From Ascarosepion bandense (Eukaryota; Mollusca; Cephalopoda; Sepiida; Sepiidae), in the NCBI GenBank assembly GCA_037127315.1, contig JBBBDQ010001123.1, positions 1,144,001 through 1,208,000 on the forward strand: 64,000 nt of DNA. Reading direction: 5' to 3'. Shown one piece after another: positions 22,111 to 33,825 of this stretch. The notes beneath the pieces were generated by a model. It searched no databases, had not been told where the DNA came from, and saw only the letters and a program-made list of their open reading frames with translations. Numbering within the stretch: the first letter of the stretch is position 1; each line of letters begins with the position of its first letter. The position numbers and the translations under genes were made by a program.

Positions 22111-23095
22111 GGACTTTCTCCAAGCCAACTGATTTTGGTCCCTCAGGACCCTGTATTTATGCACATGCCATGGTGTGGGGCCGACAGTCAGTGGGTGTCT
22201 AATCCCCCATCTCAGCAATCAATAAAATACTGAGGTTAGCTGCTACTTGTTGTTGTCTGCGGTTTAACCAGTGGGATTAGTCTTCTTTCCATGATGCCAA
22301 TTGTTAGCCGTCTCCTCCTTTTGGGGCTTGTTCACAGGACCAATGGCGTCTTTTTCTGGGCTGGACTTAACCGAATTTTCTTTCTCAAAATTTTTCTTTC
22401 TCATGAAACAATTTCGGGGATTTTTTTTTTTTTCTTAAGACAATAGGCATTAACCTTTTTAAACTGTCTTTGCCCAAAACAAGTTGACAAGGGTCCATTG
22501 ACATTGTTACCCAAATAATAATTTATACACACCTGTTTTTAATATCCATTCTCTGAGTCACCTATATTTTCAAGTGACAAGAATGCCTTATCAGTTTTAC
22601 CCTGATGTCAGTGAAAACACTTTTTCTCTAAGTACTTTGACTTGGAATCAAAACATTTGTTATCTTTAATTCTTTTCACGAGTCATGCCAGCCAGACAGT
22701 CAGACACAAAATGAAATCCCCTTTTCCTTTACCCAGAAAAGATATTAATTAAATTCATCTTTACTTTATGTTTAGAATGACCATCCTAGCTTTCTTTATG
22801 GGTGGGCCGAAATCGAAAACAAATCCATTTCTCTTTTCTTTCTCTTCTTTCTGGGTTTACAATAATAGAGAAATACCAGGTGTTATTTTTTGTCCCTACT
22901 TTCTTTTTAAAGATAAAGATTTTTCCAACTACAGTTAATAATTAGTTAATAAAATTAATCACCTCTGTTTTCCTTTGCTCATATTCGGAGGATAAAGGAA
23001 ATTTCTCTTAGTATGTTCTCTTATCATCTATAATAGCAATTAGAAGATTTTGGTTATTAATTAATTAATAAAATTAATTATCGCCGTTCCAAAAT
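22111..23095. other. STK16 intron, no gene recognised
   Basis: Low-complexity T-rich sequence with TTAATTAATAAAATTAATTA-like stretches at 22940 and 23063. No coding region or clear element ends are visible (see the rejected LTR idea). Confidence 0.4.
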
Positions 23096-23099
23096 ATTG

Positions 23100-23400
23100 T
23101 TATAGAGTTATCTCCCTCTAACCCTTTAAGTTACTTGTTCACCACAACTGCTGCCTGCTATTGAATTCACAATTTTTAGGGTCAAGTCACAGGAATTAAC
23201 CATCGTCTATATCCACTAGGTCATGAAGTTCATATACCCCAGTGATTGTAATAAAGAGTTCAGTTTGAAATTCCTAGCACCTGAAGAAGGCCAGAGCATA
23301 CAACGGCCAAAATGTTGTACTAATGGCAGCAAAAATGTGGACAATAATCAGAATAATGTAAATACTACCTCATCTCAGAAATATAGACAAATGCTGATGA
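23100..23400 (+). mobile_element. SINE-C, head-to-head arrangement
   Basis: The tRNA-like head is on the minus strand (23100-23220, complement of CCTAGTGGATATAGACGATG), while the core is on the plus strand (CACCTGAAGAAGGCCAGAGC at ~23278, tail ATCTCAGAAATATAGACAAA). The complementary arrangement recurs at 61.9-62.2 kb. Confidence 0.6.
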
Positions 23401-23541
23401 TGTTTTTAACTTTGATTTAATTCGTGTAATATCTGATAGGTGGAAGGATTAGTTAACAATATTAAGAATTCACTGTAGAATAATTTTGTTGCTATTAGGA
23501 TCTTTAACAAATGACAGATATTTTCAATAGGCTGTGGAGCT

Positions 23542-23771
23542 TTAACCCTCTAGGGCCATTCGTATCATATTTGATACAGTATTTCCCTATAAGGAAACAT
23601 TTGGTATTTCCCTATAAGGAAACATTTGGTATTCATTGACTGAGCAGTCAGTACTGCTTTCATTTGAAATTTATAAAATATTTCTCTAAAAAAAATTTTC
23701 AGGAAAATATTTCTTTCAAGGCTTGTTTTCATACTGTATCAAATATGATACGAATGGCCCTAGAGGGTTAA
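23542..23771. mobile_element. piggyBac-type MITE
   Basis: A 222-bp element (23546-23767) flanked by TTAA on both sides. The ~38-bp inverted ends begin CCCTCTAGGGCCATTCGTAT, and CCCT termini with TTAA targets are characteristic of piggyBac. Each end contains a nested palindrome, GTATCATATTTGATAC. Inside, TATTTCCCTATAAGGAAACA is present twice in tandem. No transposase is present. Confidence 0.85.
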
Positions 23772-23989
23772 GAAAATTGTCTTGGTATCTTTAGAATCTT
23801 AAATTTTCCCAATGCTTAGAGAAATAATCTAATCATGATTCACAGTAAACAAAATTATCTTGTGACAAATTATAATTCTTGCTCCTGAAAGGTGAAACCA
23901 AGTCCTCATTCTATTTGAATACCCAACATTTTGTTTTTAGGGGTGCTTGTCATGGTTCAATGTTTAGCAGACTATTGACTTTTTTTTTA

Positions 23990-24490
23990 ACTGGTTACTG
24001 AAAGACAGAAAAATCTCATTAGAAACAAAGAAAAGAGTACTGGATTGCTACGTGATCTGTCCTTCTGTATGGAAGTGAATGCTGGACGATCTCATCAGTG
24101 ATGAAGGAGAGGCTTGAGGCAGCAGAAATGTGGTTTTACAGAAGGATGCTGAGGATACCATGGACAGAGCACGTGTGCAACGATGAGGTGTTGGAAAGGA
24201 TGTAAACAAGAAGAAAACTGATAATAAATATAAGGAAGAGACAAAGGAGGTTCCTGGGATACATAATGAGGAAGGAAGGCCTGGAGAACTTGATACTCAC
24301 AGGTTGGATAAATGGAAAGAGACAGGGGAAAGCAGTGCAAGACGTACTTATTAGGTCTGAGCAAATGGTTGACGGAGCAGGGCTTAGAAGAAATACCAAG
24401 AGAAAAATTGAGTGACAAGAGACAGAGCCAAGTGGAAGTCCATGATCTCCTACTGAAGGGACACGGCATATGAAGAAGAAGAACCTTAAC
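23990..24490 (+). mobile_element. LINE-3 3' end
   Basis: Corresponds to the C-terminal part of the LINE-3 copy at 49.6-50.1 kb. It has GATGAAGGAGAGGCTTGAGG (MKERLEAAEMWFYRRMLRIP in the better copy), GGACAGAGCACGTG and AGAGACAGGGGAAAGCAGTG. Frameshifts are frequent. It is inactive. Confidence 0.7.
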
Positions 24491-25015
24491 CTAAATCTGT
24501 TCATATAATGATGATTTTTTTTTTTGGCGGGGGGGGGGTCTCAAAGTTGACATATTTTCTCTGCACTTGTTAGCCTCATGTGATTCTGTTCACAAATCTT
24601 ATTTTTTTTATAATTCTCATTTGCTTCTTAGAATTGCTGTCTTCATAGAATTTCAATATTTTAGCCTTTTTGTATCAAAAAGTATCATTTGATGAACTAA
24701 TGGTTATTTTATGGACTGATTGAATTTCTTGTGAATTCTGAGGAAATTATGCTCACTGTGTATAACTTTTGAGATTAATACATTAAGCAATAAACAACCA
24801 ATGAATCAATCCTGCTAGTCACAATTGCTTATGAGAAACTGTCTTCAACTGTTCAACCTTGGATAGCAATCGACATACAAATTGTCTGGATCCTTTTTTA
24901 TTTGGTCTAAAAACAAGTTTGTAACTATTGATTACTGGAAAATTGGTAGTGTACCCATTTTCTGTTGATAGTGTATTTTTTTTCATTTTTAAATAACTTC
25001 CTTTTCCTTAAACAG

Positions 25016-25142
25016 GTACTCTAAGCAGTTGGAAGAGACGATAACAATGATGATGGCTGTGAATCTGATGGAACGTCCTTTCATTGAGCAAGTTATTCAG
25101 ACTGTACAGTTGGCCAAAGATACACGCGAGAACAGAGTATGA
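25016..25142 (+). CDS. STK16: STK16 kinase, last coding exon
   Basis: The acceptor is CCTTAAACAG (25006-25015). The exon completes a Gly codon and reads YSKQLEETITMMMAVNLMER then PFIEQVIQTVQLAKDTRENR, Val and TGA at 25140-25142. This is the alpha-H/alpha-I end of the kinase domain. It includes the conserved Arg of the 'M...NPxxRP' motif (here NLMERP) and a very short C-terminal tail, like vertebrate STK16. Confidence 0.94.
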
Positions 25143-25750
25143 AAAGTGAAGGCCAAGAAACAAAAGACGAAAATCCATCATCAAGGAAGTTGCTTAGTTT
25201 TCAACATTCCAAATCCTTTCTGGCTTTTATTCATGAACCAATAAGAAAAGCTAAGATGGGTGACAGATGCTTGGCAGGAGGAAGCAAGTACATTGGGCAG
25301 GAAATATTTGCAAAACTGAAGATAAGCCTTTTCTTACTGTCAATAATTCTGAGACAAAGCATTAGCATTTCAAGACTGGTTCAGACACTTAGACTCGTTC
25401 TTTGTTGTTAGCATGTTTTGGCAGATATATTTTGCAGCCTTCTTCAGCTACACTGTAAGGAAAGACAGGCTGCAGAAAAGGTAGGTGAGCAAATAAAAAA
25501 AAAATAATGGCTAATATATTAACTGTTTTGGCTTATTCCCAGCAATGTAAGTCACATGGACTTGGTGATTTCTGATTGTACTCCTGGAAAAGGCCATAGA
25601 ATAGATAAACCAGGCTAATGCTAGGCTTAATAACAAAAACAGCACAAAGAATGAGTTCAATAAACTGAATAGTCCATGGAAGTATTTTTCTAAGTTTTTA
25701 TTTTTGACCAAATGAAAAATAAGTGGATAGGAGTAAATAAACCAATAAAA
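25143..25750 (+). other. STK16: Probable STK16 3' UTR
   Basis: Follows the TGA. Two overlapping-spaced AATAAA hexamers at 25736-25741 and 25744-25749 are candidate poly(A) signals; another is at 25945-25950. The true end needs transcript evidence. A minus-strand CTGAAGAAGGCTGC block at ~25449 resembles the SINE-C core, so part of the UTR may be repeat-derived. Confidence 0.45.
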
Positions 25751-28700
25751 AGCGTAAGTGTCAGAAGTAAAGGCCTTCCAATTTAATATTTTCTTTCTAT
25801 GTGAGAGTATTCTGAAAAGTTCTCAGCCTAGCCCACTTCCCTAAATAACCAAACATCTGATTTTTTTTTTTTTTTTTTTTTTAAGAACATCTTGCTGGGT
25901 GAAGTTTTCTGTACCTATTCATTTTTTTTTTTTTTTATAGAAGCAATAAAGTTTCAGTAATAATTAATTAAAAAAATGTAATTTTAAATTAGCATTATCA
26001 TTTTATCTGCTAGCAAAATATAATTTATTTTAAATTTTCTAAATTCAGTTTTATTTATTTGAATTTACTTTTTTATAAAACTGAACGTAAAAAAACGTCT
26101 AAGCTGTTATCTTTCACGCAGAATATAGTGTTCAAGGGAAGTAACTCACGTGGAATGCTGACTTCTAAATCTATACAAGCAATATTTCTTTACTGAAGTC
26201 ATTCATTGATTTGGTGGGATTAAATATTAAAAGCTGTCTACATTCTTTGTAGATTTTGATGACACCATTGTAAAGCTTGAAAGGTTGTTAACGTTTTGTT
26301 GCAAAACCAAACTTTGGGCTTCTCGTCAATATTCCCTCTAATTTATAGTTGTCAATGTGCACAAAATTCTTATATTGTGCAAATTGTTTTCCTCTAACAA
26401 AATGTATGTGTGCGCAAATGTCAACTTGGTGTTGTACAATTTGTGGTAGTTGAAAATCAACTGATTAAAAAAGAAAATTACATGAGAAATTATTTTTTCA
26501 AAAGTATTATTTATTATTAAAGTAATTATTAATTACTTTATTATTTAAAGTAACTAACCTTTTGTGCACCGTTTGCAAAATATGTGCACACACGCATGTA
26601 CAAATCAGTGAACTGTGCTTCCTGTATTATGGACAAATATTTCAATAATTGTCTTATTTACTCCTTAAAAATAAACGTTTCCGCCATTTTACTCTGAGAG
26701 ATCTGAAATGGAAATAACTGGTCATGTTAATCGGACAATCTAACATGTTATGGAAACAGTTAATCTAATGAAAAGTTTATTGATAAAATTCAATGTTGAT
26801 CAGAATTAAGTATTCAAATTTATTTGTTTCCCATTTGGAAAAATGTTTTGTTTAAAATGAATTTAGAAACTTCAGGCAAATCCTGACTTTTTTTTTTTTT
26901 TTTAGCTTGTTATTTTTGTCAGTTGTGGACCTTCATCTCCTGGAAAAAAAAATGGTGTGTCAGCAATATTTATTGCTTTAAAAAGCAATGATTAACTTTT
27001 TTTTTTATAATTCTAAAGACGAAAGTGAATTCATTCATTTCTTTTCATTCTTGAGTATTTATGACAAAAATATTAAATGCTTTTATTAGATTTATTTACA
27101 AGAATAATTTTATATTTACAACATTCTAAAAATTAATACAATTAAAATTAATGCAATATTTATCATTTACTAAATTATAAAGAAATAAATATGAAAACGA
27201 TTTTTTATTCAGAAATTTATAAACATTTACTGTATTATTAAAATATGTTAGCCAACAACGAGGAAATCCCTATTATTTATTTTTATAAAGTTAAAATCAA
27301 TTGGCAATTTGCCGATGTTTTGCCAATTATTTCAACAAATAATAATGTAAATAAATGTTTATTTTTGTTGTCAATTCTCAAAAACAAAGAAAATGTATAA
27401 ATTCACTTTCATATTTTTGGCTTTTTAAAATTATAATCATTGCTTTTTAAAGCAGTAAACTTTTCTGAGGAGTGAAGGTAGTTAAAATAAGTGGTGTCAT
27501 GGGAAAAACTGTCTTGTTAACATTCCGTTTTTTTTTTTTGTGGGTGGGAAGCATGAAGGTTCGTGTTTGCTCATTTTTTTTTATGCGAAAGTATTTAATT
27601 ATTTTAATGAAAATCACCATTTATATATACAAATCTACAATGCTATGATTTGCATATTTGTTATTTTGACTTTTAACAGAGCCAGATTTGTTCATTGCCA
27701 TTCTATTACCATTGTTTTTACAATTTTGACTGCCATCAAATAGGACAAAATTAAATACTTATGGACAATATTGCTTCTATTTTTATTTTCTTCTTTCATA
27801 TTATGGGTCATCGTCAACAATAGTGTGATGACCATAAATTTTAGTATTTACTGTTTGGTTATTGGTTTGCTGTTTCATCTAAATTGATTTTACCGTTTGA
27901 TTTTTTCTGCAAGAAACATGCAGATTTGCTTAATATTCTCCTCCTACAATGAACTGTAAAACATTTTGTATAGGAAAGACAGACGGACAAATCAAGTAAA
28001 GTTTTGATTTGAAGCATTTTCATTACTCTACAGATTTTCATGGCTGACATTTTTGTTGTAAAAAACCATTCAAGCTGAGGTCAATGTTAATGCCGCTTAT
28101 CATCAATTAATACTGTTGTCTTTCAAACTCCTCCAGAAATTCACCCAAGTTTAACAAATTGATAGAAATGAATATCAAAACTTTACTTTGATGAGCAGAC
28201 ATTCATGACAGATTGGAGAAATGTATTTTTATTCCTATGCTGACCCTTTATAAGGGAAAGCATTTTATGCCTGAAATAGTTCTTCCCTCATCTCTAGTTC
28301 TTATATAATGTTAAAAACACACACGCTTATGAATTCGTTTTTTCACATACAAACTCTGATGTGCATCTTTTGTGAGCATTGTTTTCTAGTCACATCACAC
28401 ACAAGAAAAATCTTCTAAATATTAGAAAATAAAGAAGAAAAAAAATTGTATGAAATAAAGAAAACAATATTCTACAATGACTTGTTTCTCTTCAAGTATT
28501 ACAACCATAGATTTTTGTTATCTCATAATTGATTCGGTTTCTGATTTTGATAAATGTGATAATTTCCATTGTTTCCACAAAATGATAGAATTTTGAATAT
28601 GTCACTATTATTATACTGTTGTTCTTCCACTTTCTGGCTTAACTTTGTGAGACGCCGGTCTTGCATATTCAAAACAGCAAATTTGGTTAAAAATATTTAA

Positions 28701-29040
28701 TTTTGTTTTGGTTAAATCTTCTAAAATATATTTTATCTTAAAAGATTGAAAGTATCAAATAGATTTGATAAACATTAATTTTATTAAACGTTCAATGTTA
28801 GGATTTTTACAACAGTGTATATCGACCAAGTCATTTGTTTTTAAAAAAGAATAAAAAACCCGCTATACAAATACTATGAACTCATGGCACTTCCTTTAGT
28901 AAGGAATATGAAGATTTAAGAATGGACACTACAAAACTTGGAAAGCTTGTGATCCACTTAAATTTTTTTCTTGTGCTATCAGCCATGTTTTTAATATATA
29001 GAAAAAACTAAATTGGTGGTTGAATGATCAAGCCCAGGGA
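25751..29040. other. Intergenic, no gene recognised
   Basis: Very AT-rich. Around 26315-26640 there are paired, roughly inverted blocks with GTGCACAAAATTC and TTTTGTGCACCGTTTGC, possibly a worn DNA transposon. Poly(T) tracts occur at 25861, 25924 and 26888. Frames at 27540-27743 and 27859-28050 show no recognisable features. Confidence 0.4.
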
Positions 29041-29048
29041 AATACTAA

Positions 29049-29165
29049 ATCTTAACTGATTTTTAGGGCAGGTAGATTGTATGTATTTCAAGGGTTGATG
29101 CAAGACAATTTGCAAGTCTCATCTCTTACATACAATCTACCTGCCCTAAAAATCAGTTAAGATTT
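29049..29165. mobile_element. Small palindromic element
   Basis: Arms of about 36 bp: CTTAACTGATTTTTAGGGCA and onward on the left, and its exact complement ending 29165 on the right, around a ~45-nt centre. The arm ends contain TTAA. It looks like a foldback MITE; the superfamily is uncertain. Confidence 0.65.
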
Positions 29166-29348
29166 TATATATATGTATATCTATATATATATCAGCATGC
29201 AGTGTAGGTATAGAAGAATCCAAAGGAATATCCTGTACATACAGTGGTAGGATAACTCTCTAAGAGAGCTCTAAATATATATGTATAAAAATACATATAG
29301 AGCAAATATAAGAAAAATTAAGACAGACATGTTATTTCATGGTAAATT

Positions 29349-29389
29349 GGAAATATAGGCCTATTTCAGGTAAACCATCATCAGCTTCC
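29349..29389 (-). ncRNA. Hammerhead-like module, family 2, left arm
   Basis: Minus strand: GGAAG, CUGAUGA, UGGUUUACCU (hairpin GG/CC, closing U-U), GAAA, then AUA-GGCC-UAU (3-bp stem III with tetraloop), A, and UUUCC. UUUCC pairs with GGAAG (one GU). All core bases of a type I hammerhead are present, and the 41-nt length is identical to three other copies. Confidence 0.5.
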
Positions 29390-29438
29390 GTCTTTATTGT
29401 ACAAAGGATTCATGTAAAATCCTTTGTACAATAAAGAT

Positions 29439-29479
29439 GAAAGCTGATGATGGTTCACCTGAAATAGGCCTAAACTTCC
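29439..29479 (+). ncRNA. Hammerhead-like module, family 2, right arm
   Basis: Plus strand, same design: GAAAG, CUGAUGA, UGGUUCACCU, GAAA, AUAGGCCUA, A, CUUCC. Here stem I has C opposite G at 1.1-2.1, supporting a paired ancestor. The base expected to be U16.1 (29473) is A, so this copy should not cleave. Confidence 0.45.
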
Positions 29480-29550
29480 AGTTTACCATGAAAGAACATG
29501 TCTGTCTTAATTTTTCTGATATATACACACACACACACAAACACAAAATC

Positions 29551-30040
29551 AGCAAAGTTGAGCAACATCAAGTCTGGTCAGTACTTAGATGAGTGACCAC
29601 TTGAGAATACCAAATGCTGTAAGATTGGATGTGTGGGTGGTGTAATGGATAATGGCTCAGGATTATTAATCAGTCAAGTTTGTTACATTCACTTATGTGT
29701 AATACCCTTGGGGAAGGCATGAATCAACTTTCCCACCCCCCCCCCAATTATAGGTTAATTAGGAGAACAGTATTAATAAATCCTTATAACCTCCCCAAAA
29801 TTACCACCATTTGAAAACATTTTCTGGCTTTATCAACCTGCGAATTTATGACCTCAAGGACAGATTACATGAAAGACTAACTGGACCGGTTCTCTTAGGG
29901 AAAGGGTAGAAAGTTTTGCTGAAGACTTTCATGGCTACTTTTGAAATCAGACAAAATTTGGTTAAGTTTATTTTATATCTGAGGACTGGCAGGGGGATCT
30001 TTACCTGCAAACCACATGGCTTTGTGGTTGACACACTGCA
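29551..30040 (+). mobile_element. 5S rRNA-derived SINE, copy 1
   Basis: Positions 29553-29630 align with the 3' two thirds of metazoan 5S rRNA: GTCTGGTCAGTACTTAGATG, then GTGACCACTTGAGAATACC and AAATGCTGTAAG. These match the loop E / helix IV-V region and its GGGAAUACCGGGUGCUGUAG end. A GTGTGGGTGGTGTAATGGAT segment and an SINE body follow, ending near TGGCTTTGTGGTTGACACAC. The second copy at 36021 shares head, body and tail. 5S-headed SINEs are known as the SINE3 class. Confidence 0.75.
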
Positions 30041-30140
30041 TAGGAAAACATCTAAATGATTAGCCCCCTACCCACATGTTTTGGTTTTCAAATTGTTTTA
30101 TTAATATATATATGCACACACATGAGTATTTACGCTCTCA

Positions 30141-30413
30141 CACCCTGATTGAGCACTCTGGAAAAATGGTAGATTTTGAAAAAAATGGTAGCTACTCTAG
30201 CATCTAAGCATCGCTCATTCAGTTATGAATTAGAGCACTCTGATTACTGGTGTATGATACATCATACGCTAAAAGTCTGCCTCCTACCGAGCGCCCATAG
30301 CTCAGAGGTAGAATCACCGACTGACGCCAATTCGGTCGGGTTTCAATCCTGGGTTAAAAGCAATCGGATGTTTACCCATACTGATGAGCTGTGAAACAGA
30401 TCTGTCTGTGGAT

Positions 30414-30451
<38 letters not shown>
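30141..30451 (+). mobile_element. SINE-B copy with TA tail
   Basis: The best-preserved tRNA-like region of the family: CATAGCTCAGAGGTAGAATC (A box) and GGGTTTCAATCCTGGG (B box) at 30297-30356. The 3' end is GAGCTGTGAAACAGATCTGT and GTGGATGACATATATA. The (TA)n tail runs from 30416 to 30451. Confidence 0.8.
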
Positions 30452-30453
<2 letters not shown>

Positions 30454-32640
30454 GCCATACTTGAAATGACAAAAATATTTTCAAGACAAATACCATTACC
30501 TGTTCTCCAAGAACAAAGACTGTCTCTCATATTCTCTGGCTGAGAATCTTGTACTTGTAAAATCATTTTTGCTGCTGTTCTAATTTAGATCTTTTTATTC
30601 TGACCACAATTTCCAATCCCATCAATAACTGATGATATTTGGGTTCACAGAAAAAAAGGGGGCTATATATAGTATATTGATGTGAGGTTGATAATCAACA
30701 GTTGCCAAAAGTGGGAAAGTGCATCTCTACCTGCCACCGTATTCATAGATTTCTTTTTGGCTTCTTTAAAAGAATCTGCTTCTGAAACGATAATCTTTGA
30801 AATCACCATTAATATTTACTACCAGATTTTAAATGCTGTCTTTATTTCACAGACTATATTCCATGGGAAATTAGTCCTTTATGAATCGAAAGAGGACCAA
30901 GCAATAATTCTTCAACAGAAAAACACATATGAGGATCAAATAAGATTTCTAATATATTTTGTCCATAAAAGCACTCCGCTAGTATTGTTAAAAGAATGTC
31001 ACAAGAAATCAATATTCGAAATTAATTTAGCTTACTTTATGGACAAAATAAGTTAGTATCTCCCATTACTACATGTTCGATTTTAGAATGCTGATTGTCA
31101 AGGCAATCCCACCAGTCTTGTAATATAATCTTCCTAACCCATGACCCTGTGCCATACCACATCTATATTCAAAATGTAACACTCAAATTTTCAAATAGTG
31201 TTTATATATCCATCGATTAATGTCACTAAAACAGCAGTGTTCATTTTTTATCCCCCTTTTTCAAATAACCATTTTATATTTTTATAGAATTCACCAAAAT
31301 TGGGTGAGGATTAAAAAAAAAAAATCTCAATAGAAAAAAAAAAAGGTTTGGACTAAATAAAATGGCAACCGAAATGAATCATGTCAAATTGAATAAGTTT
31401 ACAAAATCCATTCAAAATAAAACTTTAAACTAGAAACATAATTCTGTCTACAACTTTTAAAATAGTTTTTTTTTTTTGTTTGCTGGTGTCTTGATCTAAT
31501 ATTAATTGTCCTGTAATAATTGTTACATTTTCAACATTGCAACAATTCTGGGTCTAGTGTGGCAGTGATATTATTAAGCCTCACTGTTAAGGTGGAAGTA
31601 ATGATAACTTTAGTGTCTATAAATAATGGAAAAACTCCAGTGTTTAGTCTTGCTTCCATACAGTTAATAAAAGCAATTATTTTGGAAAATGTAATTATTT
31701 TATGTAAAAAGAATGTATTATACTGGGACTTTTGGAAAAACTGTTTTATGGTTGGTTTGTTTTTTTTTTTTAACCGGTGTGGGGGGAGTATTTTGTCCTG
31801 ATTGTTTTTTTTTTTTTTTTTTCCCTTCTTTATTTGTTTTCAAAGAATGGCAAAGAATACATTCCACATAATGTGCATACAATTACAGATTTTATTTTCA
31901 TGTATATTCCTGTATTAACACAAAATGTTGCTTCAGTTAAATGGATTAACTTTTGTTTTGAGTATTTAACCTTTCTCTCTTTATTTGAAGGTCACTTGTA
32001 TGTATAAATAAAGTTCAGCAATAATTGTATATAATTTCCATTCGGCTTAACACTGAAAGGAAAAATGGAGTCAAATCTAGTAAATGTATGGTTATCTGCC
32101 CTTGTCTAAAAGTGATTGTCAATCATGAAATAAAGCATTTTTGTGAAAACAAATTTTTTTGTTTTGTTTAAGTAAAATTTAAAAAAATAACTTTTAATTC
32201 AAGTTTTCAACATTTTATATGAGAGAGAGGGAGAGATATTGTTTACATCTTTAATTTGGTGGCGGCATAATATCTATGATAGCTTCCTAGGTATCAACTC
32301 TAATCTCGAAAATTTTGCCTGAATTTCCTGCATTGCATGTTTTTTGTTCAAACCCCCATTCCTTGTCTTTTTCATGGGGTTTCAGCGGTTACTTTCTTCA
32401 CTTATCTAAATATGACACACTTGAGGAAAGTCGGAAATTATGCAGACCAATTTAAGTCAAAGAGAAAGAAATTAGCTTGAAATATATACACGGTGGTTGT
32501 CTCTAGTTTCAGCCACAATGAACAAGAGGAATGAGAAGTAGTAAATAAGTTTTACCTCCTCGTGCTCTTAAAGTGGAAGGTTAGTGATGCAAACAATTCA
32601 GCTATACATTTAAAGAGTACTTTTCCTTTAGGGGAAAGTT
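30452..32640. other. Intergenic between convergent genes, no gene recognised
   Basis: A 124-residue frame at 30682-31056 has no recognisable motif, and its 3' end (TACTTTATGGACAAAATA) is complementary to ATTTTGTCCATAAA at 30956, so it is probably part of an inverted repeat. AATAAA hexamers at ~32008 and ~32131 are isolated. The remainder is AT-rich with T-tracts. Confidence 0.4.
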
Positions 32641-32650
32641 ACAATTATAT

Positions 32651-32836
32651 CAGTCAGTTAAGTGAAACACGCTTTGGGTGATCATGTCTCGAAAGAGACA
32701 GGACTGACTGGGCAGAAGATTATCCCGTAGTAGGTTGTCATTAATTTCTGCGGTAGACTGGTTGCCAGCCAAGGTTATAGAACCAAATCTGTCCTATTAT
32801 TTGACTCATAGCTAGAGGGGGAAGAGATGTATTATA
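32651..32836 (-). mobile_element. SINE-A copy, truncated
   Basis: Runs from TCAGTCAGTTAAGTGAAACA to GAAGAGATGTATTA, then the match to the family stops before the tRNA-like head. Confidence 0.7.
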
Positions 32837-32850
32837 TTAAGTAGTAATTA

Positions 32851-32896
32851 GGGGGATCAGTTTATTACTTCATAACAATATAAAACTGATCCCCCA
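32851..32896. repeat. Tiny palindromic element, copy 1
   Basis: 13-bp arms GGGGGATCAGTTT and AAACTGATCCCCC around a ~20-nt centre. A related 50-bp palindrome with a similar centre (ATTAC..ATAAC/ATCAATAT) lies at 47059-47108. Confidence 0.6.
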
Positions 32897-32942
32897 TTTC
32901 ATGCCCCATAGAAGCCTTAATCATGTCAACTATGAATTTTCT

Positions 32943-33247
32943 GTCAGTCAGTTAAGTGCCATATGTGATACACGCTTCAACGATCATGTCTCGAAAGAGA
33001 CATGACTGACTGGGCAGAAGATTATTTCGCAGTAGGTTGCCATTGCTTTCTGCGGTAGACTGGTTGCCAGCCAAAGCTATAGAATCAGTCTTATTATTTA
33101 ACCCATAAGTGGAGGGAAGAGATGGATTAATATCTTTCCCCAAGGGTATTTGTGCATAAGTGAATGCAAGGAATTCAACTGGAATTTGAACTCTGCAACC
33201 CGATTTGTCATTCCAAGTCGATATTCACTGCACCACAATGCACAGCC
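32943..33247 (-). mobile_element. SINE-A copy
   Basis: Near full length, with tRNA-like head at the right end (complement of GTGGTGCAGTGAATATCGAC). It is the second SINE-A within 300 bp in the same orientation. Confidence 0.8.
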
Positions 33248-33509
33248 ACACACAAAGAGTACTTTCCCTTTCGGGGAAAGATGCAATCATGCTAGGAACA
33301 AATTTTGTATCCATTGCACAACCTTTTACTGCAATATATTATTACTTAGTTTTGGCAGTCTCTTACTGCATGTAATTTAAACTTCATCAGAGATAGATAT
33401 ATATATATGATAAAAATAGATTTAGTGTGATATATTATGAGTAAAAGTGCAATATCATGGACAACGTCTATATAAATATGAAAATGAACACATAAAATAA
33501 CGCCTTGCA

Positions 33510-33550
33510 GCGAACAGTCTGTTTCATGCGTGAGTGCAATCTTCAGGCCA
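33510..33550 (-). ncRNA. Hammerhead-like core, family 5, left arm
   Basis: Minus strand: CUGAAGA, U-UGC-ACUCAC-GCA-U hairpin, GAAA, then ACA-GAC-UGU (3-bp stem III). Core, stem II and stem III fit. A convincing stem I is not seen, so this is weaker than families 1 and 2. Confidence 0.3.
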
Positions 33551-33825
33551 TGTGTATTGTATCAACTATTAATACATGTTGGTCAATGGTGTATTTTGGG
33601 TAGTTAGGTCTGTTGTATTATTTTATTAAAATCTTTTAAAAAAATAAATCTACAATTACACACACACTAATACCTGATAAATTAATGGCAAATGTTTATA
33701 CATTTACATTAGGATCTACAAATAGTTTTACTCCATAATCATTACTGCCTATCCAATAACATTAGGATAAAAGAATAGACTTTGCTAACCATAATGTGTC
33801 ATTGACTAGTAATTGAGCTATCACA

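Larger units (their letters stand above)
29170..29545. mobile_element. Foldback repeat F2, copy 1 (two hammerhead-like arms)
   Basis: The unit TATATCAGCATGCAGTGTAG ... GATAACTCTCTAAGAGAGCT is followed by an inverted pair (29330-29425 and 29425-29520), then TA/CA sequence. The same unit in the same order lies at 38165-38540. Each arm holds one hammerhead-like module (separate entries). The family resembles a terminal repeat of a Penelope-like element, but no protein is attached. Confidence 0.6.

Noticed and set aside
21456..22233. Overlapping frames of up to 148 codons.
   Set aside because: They follow the minisatellite units in several frames and strands and lack any recognisable domain.
22302..23146. 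A possible LTR on the minus strand beginning TG and ending CA, followed by a TTGGCATCATGG primer-binding-like site.
   Set aside because: The presumed LTR start is the SINE-C head/middle sequence (GTGGTGAACAAGTAACTT). No second LTR and no gag or pol frames were found.
25430..25465. CUGAAGA with a GGC/GCC hairpin on the minus strand as a further hammerhead.
   Set aside because: GAAA is replaced by AAAA and there is not enough sequence for stem III before the possible closing stem.
27540..28050. Short frames in the intergenic region as genes.
   Set aside because: They are AT-rich and low in information, with no motif, no splice context and no repeat relationship.
30289..30360. A functional tRNA gene.
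   Set aside because: A and B boxes are present, but the acceptor stem does not close. The sequence continues into the SINE-B body, which is repeated elsewhere.
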